A stretch of DNA of 51,641 nt from Pseudomonadota bacterium (GTDB lineage Bacteria; Pseudomonadota; Gammaproteobacteria; Burkholderiales; Rhodocyclaceae): contig JAPLQT010000135.1 in the NCBI GenBank assembly GCA_026399515.1, forward strand, positions 1 to 51,641, read 5' to 3'. The notes under the pieces are model-generated. The model was not told where the DNA came from and ran no database searches. It saw only the letters and a list, made by a program, of their open reading frames with translations. The position numbers and the translations under genes are program-made. Each line of letters opens with the position of its first letter. The stretch's first letter is position 1. Below are positions 44,455-51,641 of this stretch, piece by piece.

Positions 44455-45165
44455 TCACTTCACGGCCTCAATATAAAGTGACTGCGGTGCGCGATCCGGT
44501 AGATCGAGATCCAGATTCAATTCTGGGGTCGAGCTTCCGCGAAATGACGAACGAAGCACGGCGGAAAATCCGGCTTTCAAAAACTCTCTTTCCAGCGTTT
44601 CGTAATCGTAGATGAATTGATGGAAGCCATTGAATCGAAATAGATGGTTTACCACTCCGATGAGCGAAGGCGCATTACCATCCGTTGTATTCAACTGGCC
44701 GATTTGTCGAAAGAATTCGATGTCCTTGTAGACGTATGCGCGCAATAACCGCTCTGCATCATGCACAATGGCCCGCATTGTCCCTCCCGGCTTCAAGACA
44801 CGGTGGCACTCGGAAAGCATGCGCCCTATCCCATTGGGATACTCCAGGTGGTCGAGAAAATGTTCCGTAAAGATGTACGCGACGCTTCCCGTCCGGAGCG
44901 GCCAGGTATGGCGCAGATCGAACTTGATGTCCGCGTGGAATCCGCCATCGATGTTTACCCATCCGTGAACAGGATTCGGTCCGCTCCCGATCTGGACTTT
45001 CAGATCACGGGACGATTTGAGTCGGTGACGTATCCGCCACTGCGTGGGAGAGAACATCGACGTCAGCGAGACTATCGCCAATTGAAGTTCAAAGCGGATT
45101 AGCCGAAAAATTCGTAGCAGATCGGGATACGCTTGCTTGACATGGTTCTGAATTCGCTTCCGCAA
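44455..45165 (-). CDS. SAM-dependent methyltransferase (Methyltransf_11-like)
   Basis: This 236-residue protein has a SAM-site variant VQIGSGPNPVHGWVNIDGG, then YIFTEHFLDHLEYPNGI and VLKPGGTMRAIVHD. The final beta strand is PQSLYIEAVK. It and the three genes to its right are less GC-rich than the core genome. Confidence 0.8.
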   Translation of the reverse strand: MRKRIQNHVKQAYPDLLRIFRLIRFELQLAIVSLTSMFSPTQWRIRHRLKSSRDLKVQIGSGPNPVHGWVNIDGGFHADIKFDLRHTWPLRTGSVAYIFTEHFLDHLEYPNGIGRMLSECHRVLKPGGTMRAIVHDAERLLRAYVYKDIEFFRQIGQLNTTDGNAPSLIGVVNHLFRFNGFHQFIYDYETLEREFLKAGFSAVLRSSFRGSSTPELNLDLDLPDRAPQSLYIEAVK

Positions 45166-45216
45166 GTTATCTATGGCATAACCCTTTTCGTGTTTGAACG
45201 TCTGTCGTGTCGGATA

Positions 45217-46290
45217 TCACGTCAATCTCCGAATCAAATCTTCCACGTCCCGTTGGTATTTCCCCACGGCCATTCGTGAGTCTGACGCAATCGGAAATCT
45301 TGTTCCGGGTATTTCATTTAATGCATCGAATGGTCGATAGGGAAGACTGTCCAAATATGCGCTCATTGCCGATGCGGCAATTGATCGCGTGCGGGCAAAT
45401 CGCAGTTTCTGATCAAGTTCCTCAGAAAACGCGCTGACGATCGCGCTCAATAACTCTTTGTAGTGGCCCACCAATCCTGACAGACCCTGCTTGACCCAAC
45501 CGCAGACAGCTGATAACCCTTGCTGGATAGGGGTGGCCGTTTTGACGTCTTCGACGATGATAGGCGGGGATACCCCGAGCTCGTCGGCATACGATTCTAT
45601 CAACTCGATAAATGATCGTGCCGGTTGGGAAATCACCGTGTAGGTATCCGGCGTAACCTGTTCGAAAAGAACTGCCCGTATCGCCTCGGCGATTTCGACT
45701 ACGAAGATCGCATTGCTGGGTTGGCCCGGAACATGGATCGCGCCTGTGTTTGTCAGAATACCCCGTCTCAGCGAGTCGCTACACGACTGGAGCGCACCAT
45801 GAACTTGACCCAGACGAAAGACGTAGACCGGTACCTGGTGTCTTGCGCCAAGCGACTGTGAAAGGCGCTCTGCAAACAATTTCATCGACCGGTAGGTGCG
45901 AAAAAATGGGAGCTCGGCGGAATACCGATAGACTGAAGTCGTGCTTGCCAACACGAACCCCTTCGACGGGCGTGCAACCGAGAATATCGACGTTGATCTT
46001 GCACGTAACATTCTCTTTGTTTCACTCAAATTCCTGCCATTCGGCAGGGCCAGATCGAATATCAAATCGCAGTCGTTGAGCAGCTTGGCGGCAACTTGCG
46101 GGCTTGCCAAGTCGCCCGATCGACAATCAATTCCCGCGCGTGACAAGAAGAAATTGCTATTTGAGGACCGTGTGACCGCAACGGGCTCGCAGAATCCCAT
46201 GACCTTGAGGTAAAGGCAAAGCTCAGCCCCTACCTGGCCATTTGCGCCAAGAATCGCGACGCGCATGGATGTGGGAATAAGCTCACCCAT
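45217..46290 (-). CDS. NAD-dependent epimerase/dehydratase (extended SDR)
   Basis: This 357-residue protein has RVAILGANGQVGAELCLYL (cofactor loop) and the catalytic YRSMK (YxxxK) after STTSVY. It is an SDR acting on a nucleotide sugar. The start at 46290 (MGELIPTSM) is favoured by AAGGAAG 8 bases upstream and an 8-base overlap with the preceding Gfo gene; ATG 46266 (MRVAILGANG) is the alternative. The reaction is not identified. Confidence 0.82.
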   Translation of the reverse strand: MGELIPTSMRVAILGANGQVGAELCLYLKVMGFCEPVAVTRSSNSNFFLSRAGIDCRSGDLASPQVAAKLLNDCDLIFDLALPNGRNLSETKRMLRARSTSIFSVARPSKGFVLASTTSVYRYSAELPFFRTYRSMKLFAERLSQSLGARHQVPVYVFRLGQVHGALQSCSDSLRRGILTNTGAIHVPGQPSNAIFVVEIAEAIRAVLFEQVTPDTYTVISQPARSFIELIESYADELGVSPPIIVEDVKTATPIQQGLSAVCGWVKQGLSGLVGHYKELLSAIVSAFSEELDQKLRFARTRSIAASAMSAYLDSLPYRPFDALNEIPGTRFPIASDSRMAVGKYQRDVEDLIRRLT

Positions 46291-47290
46291 TTTGATGACT
46301 TCCTTCAGCCGGAATTGCGTAGAGAAGCTCTATCGCTTTCGAGGTCAGTAGCGCCTGGCTCGCGCTTGTGTAGTTCTCGGTACGCGTAACGAGCGCCTCG
46401 ATGACGCTTTTCCAATGCAGTCCGAACGAAGCAAACACGTCGAGTGGCCCGGTTTTTTGGTCGGGAACGAGTTTCCAACTGGATGCTCCGGAATGTCGCG
46501 GAGTAACTCGAAGGTACTGCTCACCGTACATGATGCTGAAAGATACCGTTGCACCCTCAAACGCAATCTCGATTCGATTACTGGTGGCTTGTAACTGTGT
46601 CACCAGGATAGAGAGAGGAAGTCGTTCCGGCGCGCTTAACTTGAGCTCGAGCTGGGCATCAACATGGATATCCATCCCGTTCTCGGTGATCATTCTTCCA
46701 GTGCGAAGTTCCACATCCTCGGCACATGAGGCGAAAAGTGCGGCATCGAGAAAATGCACTCCCATTTGGTAGAGCGCCCCACCACCCGCAAGAACCGAGT
46801 TGGACATGAAACTATCCCCGATGAGAATACGCCCCAACCCACCGAACTCTATCTTTATCGAGAGTGGCTTGCCGAAAGGGCGGTGGAGGAACAGTTCGCG
46901 CAGCAGACGCGTCAGTCCGAACGAGCGCCGATCCACGCCGACCGCCACCTGCCAAGGCGCCCTGTTGCCAACTATGCGGGCATGCTCGGCAAGCGACTTG
47001 GCGAAAGGTTTTTCGATATAGAAAGCAATGTCGGGATATTTCTCGAAATAATCGTAGTAAGCCTCCCTCGCGCCGCTGGGGATTGCGATGACCACCATGT
47101 CGGCAGACGGAAGATCAACTCTAGCGTCGGCTATGTGATGAAACGGAATTCCACTGGCATGCGACAGCGATTGCCCGGATACCCGATTGGTATCGGCAAG
47201 CCATGCCAACTCGACGCCCGGCGTTGCCAACAGGACCGGAAGATGAACGTTGCGGCTGATCGTACCGCAGCCAATTATGCCAATGCGCAT
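46283..47290 (-). CDS. Gfo/Idh/MocA-family oxidoreductase
   Basis: From ATG 47290 the protein has 335 residues. NAD(P) motif RIGIIGCGTISRNVHLPVLL and the family motif AFYIEKPFAKSLAEH are present. These enzymes oxidise or reduce sugar hydroxyls. It follows the FkbM gene by 64 bases and overlaps the epimerase gene. Confidence 0.86.
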   Translation of the reverse strand: MRIGIIGCGTISRNVHLPVLLATPGVELAWLADTNRVSGQSLSHASGIPFHHIADARVDLPSADMVVIAIPSGAREAYYDYFEKYPDIAFYIEKPFAKSLAEHARIVGNRAPWQVAVGVDRRSFGLTRLLRELFLHRPFGKPLSIKIEFGGLGRILIGDSFMSNSVLAGGGALYQMGVHFLDAALFASCAEDVELRTGRMITENGMDIHVDAQLELKLSAPERLPLSILVTQLQATSNRIEIAFEGATVSFSIMYGEQYLRVTPRHSGASSWKLVPDQKTGPLDVFASFGLHWKSVIEALVTRTENYTSASQALLTSKAIELLYAIPAEGSHQNG

Positions 47291-47354
47291 TCTTGTACTT
47301 CCCATCAGTTTCGCTCACACGCAAGTTCAAATTCGGAATGCGGCATGAGGTGTT

Positions 47355-48173
47355 TCATTCAGGCACTCCCACATTCGATTCATCGAACCGGACCGACATG
47401 CCGAGCATGCACAAATTGCTATCGTTTCTTATAAGCACATAGTTATTCTCAAAAAAACGGTCGAGTTCGAAGTGCCATTGATCGTAGAACTCAATGGTGT
47501 CGCCGCACAGTTTGCCTAAGCGATAAGGTTTGTCCTCGATCAAGTCGAATACATCGCGAAGGCACGCATGATTGAGTAACCATCGCCAGTTGTACTCGAA
47601 TTGGACAATCTCTATGCGCCCATCCCGCAGTGATTGCTCAGCCCCCCTCAACACCAGCAGATCAAAACCTTCGGTATCGATCTTCGCCATTGAGACAGCC
47701 CCGATTCCGGACTGCTGAAGGAATCGATCGATGGTATTTTGAGCGACAACTTCCACGTTCAAGCCCGACGACGGTGAAAGCGAGTTCGTTCCGGCACCGT
47801 CTTCGTTGCAGTAGAACTTGGCTTCTCCCGCCGTATCGGCAAGCGCGTAGGCTTGCACCGTGACAGCGACGTTCCCTGCGAATCGAGTCGCAAGCAATGA
47901 CCGTGTGGCCTGCGAAGGTTCAAATGAATGAACATGGACTTTCGTTGGCGCTTGAGCCAACGCCTGGGCCGTCCATTCGCCCTTGTTTGCGCCGATATCC
48001 AGCAATACCTGAGGACCGGTTGATGCATTGAGGACATGCTCGAGCAGCCAATATTCGCCATTGCCACGCGGATCGTTTTCGCCATCGCCGCGTGCGCATG
48101 TGTACATCTTCCTTCCCAAGCGCCACATCAGTTTCCGAACCACGGCGGAAGTACGAACGAACTTCATCGGCAA
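47355..48173 (-). CDS. FkbM-family methyltransferase (4 of 4)
   Basis: This 272-residue protein has VLLDIGANKGEWTAQALAQA and MAKIDTEGFDLLVLRGA. A second Met two codons downstream is an alternative start. Base composition is lower in G+C than the core. Confidence 0.88.
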   Translation of the reverse strand: MPMKFVRTSAVVRKLMWRLGRKMYTCARGDGENDPRGNGEYWLLEHVLNASTGPQVLLDIGANKGEWTAQALAQAPTKVHVHSFEPSQATRSLLATRFAGNVAVTVQAYALADTAGEAKFYCNEDGAGTNSLSPSSGLNVEVVAQNTIDRFLQQSGIGAVSMAKIDTEGFDLLVLRGAEQSLRDGRIEIVQFEYNWRWLLNHACLRDVFDLIEDKPYRLGKLCGDTIEFYDQWHFELDRFFENNYVLIRNDSNLCMLGMSVRFDESNVGVPE

Positions 48174-48189
48174 ATCCCCCTCGCGGCCA

Positions 48190-49380
48190 TCATGTCCGCA
48201 CGCATTGGCGGAGTGCCTCCGTAATGCCCTGATGGCATTGTTCGTAGCTCCAACCGCTGACGATGGTCAAGCCGGCCGCGCCCATGCGACGTCGCAGGGA
48301 TTCATCCGCCAGCAACATTTCGAGCGCCCTCGCCAGTGAGCCTATGTCGCCCGCCTTGATGTGGAAGCCATTGACGCCATCCTTGACCAGATCGGGGACG
48401 CAACCCACTTCGTCGGCAACGACCACCGGTATGCCGGCGCACATGACTTCGTTGACGATCAGGCCCCAGGGCTCGTTTTCGGCCGGAAGCACGAAGATGT
48501 CGGATGCCGCAAAGACATTGGGTAGTTCGGACTGGTTGATGAAACCGCCGAAGACGACGTTCTCCATGCCCAGCGAGGTCGACAGCGCGCGTAGTTCCTG
48601 CTCCATCTCGCCGGTGCCGACCATGAATAGCGTTGCCGCCAAGCCTCTGTCGCCCAAGCTTGCCATGGCGCGGAGCAGATCGTCCGGATGCTTGCGGCGC
48701 ATGAACTTGGACGCATACAGCACGACCGTTTTGTCTACCGGCAAGCCATATCTTTTTCGGACTTCGGCACGCTGTTCCGATGTAAGCGCCGCAGCGGAAA
48801 TAAAGCGATCGTTATCCACGGTGTAGGGGACATCGAAAATCTTCTTGTCCGGCACTCCCAGCGCTCGGTAATAAGCCCGATTGGCGGTGCCGATTGCCAG
48901 GAATCCATCCACGAAACGATAGGCTATGGACAGAACGGAATCCCGAATCCAGCGCTTCCATTTTGGTCGCTGCAGATCCAGATGCGTCTCCGAACGCATG
49001 AGAACAGGTAAGCTCCTCGTCTTTGCGGCCAGCAGAGCCAAAATATTTACCGCATAACTATAGCCATGCAGCAATACGGCGTCGTAGTTGGCGCTGCGGA
49101 TCTCGGACCATGCCTGCGGACAGACCAAAGACCAGAAGCCGCCAGGTACCCGCTGTTTGGCCTCTTCGCCAAGGAATACGTGGCGGTAGCCGGAGAGCAG
49201 GTCTACATCCCAGGTGACTTCCTGCTTGAACCCCGGATCGATGCTGCCGCGCAGGCTGAAATCGCTGCAATATAGGGCGGTAACCTCCAGCGCCGGATCG
49301 CGGTTCAGGAACGCATAGAGCGGGGCGAAGTACTGGATAGGATGGGAGTTGACCACCGCCAGGCGAAAAACTCGACTCAT
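48190..49380 (-). CDS. Glycosyltransferase family 4
   Basis: This 396-residue GT-B enzyme starts [18 protein letters not shown] after a short leader. Donor-site half: [18 protein letters not shown] and [21 protein letters not shown]. It overlaps the UDP-xylose synthase stop by 4 bases (ATGA), so a pentose or glucuronate donor is worth testing; that is inference only. Confidence 0.9.
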   Translation of the reverse strand: MSRVFRLAVVNSHPIQYFAPLYAFLNRDPALEVTALYCSDFSLRGSIDPGFKQEVTWDVDLLSGYRHVFLGEEAKQRVPGGFWSLVCPQAWSEIRSANYDAVLLHGYSYAVNILALLAAKTRSLPVLMRSETHLDLQRPKWKRWIRDSVLSIAYRFVDGFLAIGTANRAYYRALGVPDKKIFDVPYTVDNDRFISAAALTSEQRAEVRKRYGLPVDKTVVLYASKFMRRKHPDDLLRAMASLGDRGLAATLFMVGTGEMEQELRALSTSLGMENVVFGGFINQSELPNVFAASDIFVLPAENEPWGLIVNEVMCAGIPVVVADEVGCVPDLVKDGVNGFHIKAGDIGSLARALEMLLADESLRRRMGAAGLTIVSGWSYEQCHQGITEALRQCVRT

Positions 49381-50339
49381 TGGGTACCCGAGAGCAATGT
49401 CTCGAAATAGGCAATGGTATGGCGCAGCCCTTCCTTTAACTCAACCTTGGGCTCCCAGCCCAATTTCCGTCTGGCCAGGGAAATGTCGGGCTGGCGCTGC
49501 AACGGATCATCTTCCGGCAACGGACCATAGACCAGCGTGGAGGATGAACCCGTCAGTTCGATCACCTCTTCAGCCAGTTCGCGGATGGTGAACTCACAGG
49601 GGTTGCCCAGGTTGACCGGCCCGGTGAAGCCTGCCTCGGTGTCCATCAGGCGCACGAAACCCTCGATCAGGTCATCCATGTAACAGAAAGACCGTGTTTG
49701 CCTGCCTTCCCCGTAGAGGGTGATCGGCTCGCCCTTGAGGGCCTGGACGATGAAGTTGGACACCACCCGGCCATCGTTGGGGTGCATGCGCGGGCCATAG
49801 GTGTTGAAGATGCGCGCCACTTTGATGTCCAGTCCATGCTGGCGGTGGTAGTCGAAGAACAAGGTCTCGGCGCAGCGCTTGCCCTCGTCATAACAGGAGC
49901 GAGGGCCGATGGGATTGACGTTGCCCCAATAACTTTCCACCTGCGGATGGACGCTCGGGTCGCCATAGACCTCGCTGGTGGAGGCTTGGAAGATTTTGCA
50001 GCGCAAGCGCTTGGCCAGGCCGAGCACGTTGATGGCGCCGTGTACCGATGTCTTGGTGGTCTGCACCGGGTCGTGCTGATAGTGCACCGGCGAAGCCGGG
50101 CAGGCCAGGTTCCAGATCTCGTCCACCTCAAGGTAAAGCGGGAAGGTCACGTCATGGCGAACGAACTCGAAACGTGGGTGGCCCTGTAGATGCTCGATGT
50201 TGCGCTTGCTGCCGGTGAACAAGTTGTCCACGCAGACTACCTCGCCTCCGCCCGCGAGCAGGCGATCGACCAAATGCGATCCAAGGAAGCCGGCCCCGCC
50301 GGTGACCAATATCCTTTTTCTTCCGTCGTAATTCCGCAT
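49377..50339 (-). CDS. uxs: UDP-glucuronate decarboxylase (UDP-xylose synthase)
   Basis: From ATG 50339 (GGAGG about 7 bases upstream) the protein has 320 residues. SDR motifs: [28 protein letters not shown] and catalytic [10 protein letters not shown] (YxxxK). The substrate-binding [17 protein letters not shown] and [17 protein letters not shown] are typical of UXS. It converts UDP-glucuronate to UDP-xylose, implying a pentose in the polysaccharide. The longer open frame upstream overlaps the polymerase gene and is not coding. Confidence 0.92.
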   Translation of the reverse strand: MRNYDGRKRILVTGGAGFLGSHLVDRLLAGGGEVVCVDNLFTGSKRNIEHLQGHPRFEFVRHDVTFPLYLEVDEIWNLACPASPVHYQHDPVQTTKTSVHGAINVLGLAKRLRCKIFQASTSEVYGDPSVHPQVESYWGNVNPIGPRSCYDEGKRCAETLFFDYHRQHGLDIKVARIFNTYGPRMHPNDGRVVSNFIVQALKGEPITLYGEGRQTRSFCYMDDLIEGFVRLMDTEAGFTGPVNLGNPCEFTIRELAEEVIELTGSSSTLVYGPLPEDDPLQRQPDISLARRKLGWEPKVELKEGLRHTIAYFETLLSGTQ

Positions 50340-50412
50340 TACATGCCTCCTCGTTCGTTGAGCCTGGGTCGCCCCTCCAGCAATCGCAAACCACCACCAC
50401 GTGGTTTCGTAT

Positions 50413-51453
50413 TCAAGAGATGGCCGCGGTTGCGCCATCGTGAAACTGGTTCGCGACAAAACGCGCGCAAAGCCAGAGTATGACAAGGGTAAGAAAGCCC
50501 CCGATGTAGCTGGCGGCAACCCAGGTCTCCACATAAGAGGCCCAAAGCGCCACGGGCAAAGCAACCACGAAATATCCCGGATCCAAGCCTTTTGCGGCGA
50601 TATGCCATCGGCGAGTCAACCAGCCGAACTCCAGCCCGAGCAGTATCGACACCACCGCGACGCCCGCGGAGCCGTAGTTCCAATAGGCCTCGCCGGAATA
50701 GGTCGGAGCCAGGGCGCTCTCCGCGTCAGGTACATCCCAATAGCGCTCGTGGAGTTGAGCGCCGTAACGCGTGATGATAGGCTTGTCGGGCCAGAACACC
50801 CTTGGAATGGCAGCCGCCAGGAAGTCGTCAAGGCTGGTCCCGGGAATTCCGCGATCATACTCATTCAATAGATAGCCCTGAACGTCGGCCGCGGAAAGCC
50901 TCGCTAGACCCTTTGGAATCACGGAATCGTCATCTGCCCCCGGGTCCGCTGCTTCGTATTCGGTCCGGTCCCCGAGGACGATATCGGAGAGAATCGCGAG
51001 GCGGGTAAAAGGCGGGTTGAATTCCGCATCGTAATCGGGGTGCGCACGCCCCGCCTCGACGACCCCGGCAACAAAACCATACATTGCGACCAATATTAGC
51101 AAGCCGCCGATAACGGAAATCAAGCCGTGGCGATGAACCCAGCTTCCGAGGATTACGGCCAACAGGACCGAAATTGTCGCGGACTTGCTCATGGAGAGCA
51201 ATGAAAGAAATAACGCCGCCAACAAGACAAAGACGCCGAGCACAGCCCAGTGTGGCTCGATTCTGCCCCATAGCATCCCCAAGGCCAAGAGGCAGAACGG
51301 CACGACCATGGATAACGATGAGAGAAAGTTACGCACAAGCAAGTCGTTCGCGATTGGAAAGACCAGGAAGTTGATCGCCAAATCGATTAACGACAATATC
51401 GCCAGAAAAGGAAAAATCTTTGTCATCAATCCGATCATCTCTTGATAACTCAC
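50413..51453 (-). CDS. Oligosaccharide repeat-unit polymerase (Wzy-like), 5' end probably lost
   Basis: From GTG 51453 the protein has 346 residues. About seven membrane helices surround a large loop with [16 protein letters not shown] and [19 protein letters not shown], features of Wzy-type polymerases. The normal count is 10-12 helices. The frame stays open and protein-like upstream to about 51500 ([15 protein letters not shown]), where an IS3-type end begins, so the N-terminal helices appear to be missing. It polymerises lipid-linked repeat units in the inner membrane if intact. Whether the remnant works is doubtful. Confidence 0.8.
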   Translation of the reverse strand: MSYQEMIGLMTKIFPFLAILSLIDLAINFLVFPIANDLLVRNFLSSLSMVVPFCLLALGMLWGRIEPHWAVLGVFVLLAALFLSLLSMSKSATISVLLAVILGSWVHRHGLISVIGGLLILVAMYGFVAGVVEAGRAHPDYDAEFNPPFTRLAILSDIVLGDRTEYEAADPGADDDSVIPKGLARLSAADVQGYLLNEYDRGIPGTSLDDFLAAAIPRVFWPDKPIITRYGAQLHERYWDVPDAESALAPTYSGEAYWNYGSAGVAVVSILLGLEFGWLTRRWHIAAKGLDPGYFVVALPVALWASYVETWVAASYIGGFLTLVILWLCARFVANQFHDGATAAIS

Positions 51454-51500
51454 CGCATGGTCCTGATTCGAGCGCCCTGGCGAGTAACAGAACGGCGTAC

Positions 51501-51641
51501 TGAGCTTCCCCCGAAATTTCGTCTTCCAAGAAATGGGGTATAACGCCCCGGTAAATTGGAAGGAGAAGCGAAGTTGAAGAAGATACCGAAGCAGGAATAC
51601 ACGCCGGAATTCAGAGAACTGGCGGTGAAGCGGGTAAAGGC
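51501..51641 (+). mobile_element. Left end of an IS3-family insertion sequence (partial)
   Basis: TGAGCTTCCCCCGAAATTTC at 51501 is a plausible IS3-family terminal repeat, followed 50 bases later by a transposase start. The element runs off the window. Its boundary is inferred from loss of polymerase coding to the left and from the TGA start; the other end and target duplication are not visible. Confidence 0.55.
51574..51641 (+). CDS. IS3-family transposase OrfA, N-terminal fragment
   Basis: TTG 51574, with AGGAG about 8 bases before it, starts MKKIPKQEYTPEFRELAVKR and runs off the edge. This opening is typical of IS3-family OrfA (helix-turn-helix DNA-binding) proteins. Opposite strand to the whole cluster. 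Confidence 0.85.
   Translation, partial: MKKIPKQEYTPEFRELAVKRVK

Overview
The window looks like a betaproteobacterial chromosome, probably Rhodocyclales-like. The basis is a GC-rich background, a GroEL with a Gly-Met tail, a CrbS-type sodium:solute-symporter/kinase locus and LapG/LapD homologues; this is inference, since no rRNA or taxonomic marker is present. Almost every gene lies on the minus strand.

Region 1 (1-12.9 kb) is core genome. It holds tRNA-Phe with a strong promoter, then, read right to left, a regulatory and organic-acid-uptake block. An OmpR/TctE-type two-component pair comes first, followed by a DUF485/ActP symporter pair ending in a clear terminator. Next come a DUF4212 protein, a YggT protein, a tiny two-helix protein, a symporter-histidine kinase hybrid (CrbS/CbrA type), a lone receiver, a membrane kinase-like protein fused to a DnaQ-type exonuclease, and a CBS-DUF294 protein.

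Region 2 (12.9-15.1 kb) is groES-groEL, with a perfect CIRCE operator and a promoter readable as both sigma32 and sigma70.

Region 3 (15.1-24.7 kb) joins surface-adhesion control to polysaccharide export. lapG (periplasmic protease) faces the export operon, which encodes an EpsL-like outer-membrane barrel, a Wza-like export protein, a Wzc-like tyrosine kinase/co-polymerase and a TPR-like membrane protein. lapD (degenerate GGDEF-EAL receptor) lies upstream, preceded by a secreted protein made of thirteen 14-residue repeats. A symmetric inverted/direct-repeat array lies upstream of the export operon, and a related motif occurs upstream of lapG.

Region 4 (24.7-51.5 kb) is a tightly packed, one-directional polysaccharide assembly cluster. 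It has five glycosyltransferases, eight methyltransferases (four FkbM type), an AsnB-type amidotransferase, UDP-glucuronate decarboxylase, several sugar-oxidoreductase candidates, a polysaccharide deacetylase, a heparinase-fold protein and a Wzy-like polymerase. Two genes, wecB (UDP-GlcNAc 2-epimerase) and a bi-domain oxidoreductase, carry out-of-frame internal deletions of tens of bases. The polymerase appears to have lost its 5' end to an IS3-family element that runs off the right edge.

Taken together, regions 3 and 4 suggest a heavily methylated, possibly amidated pentose/uronate-type polysaccharide exported by a Wzx/Wzy-like route. c-di-GMP-controlled proteolysis of an adhesin encoded elsewhere would act alongside it. 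No flippase or initiating phosphoglycosyltransferase is visible in the window.
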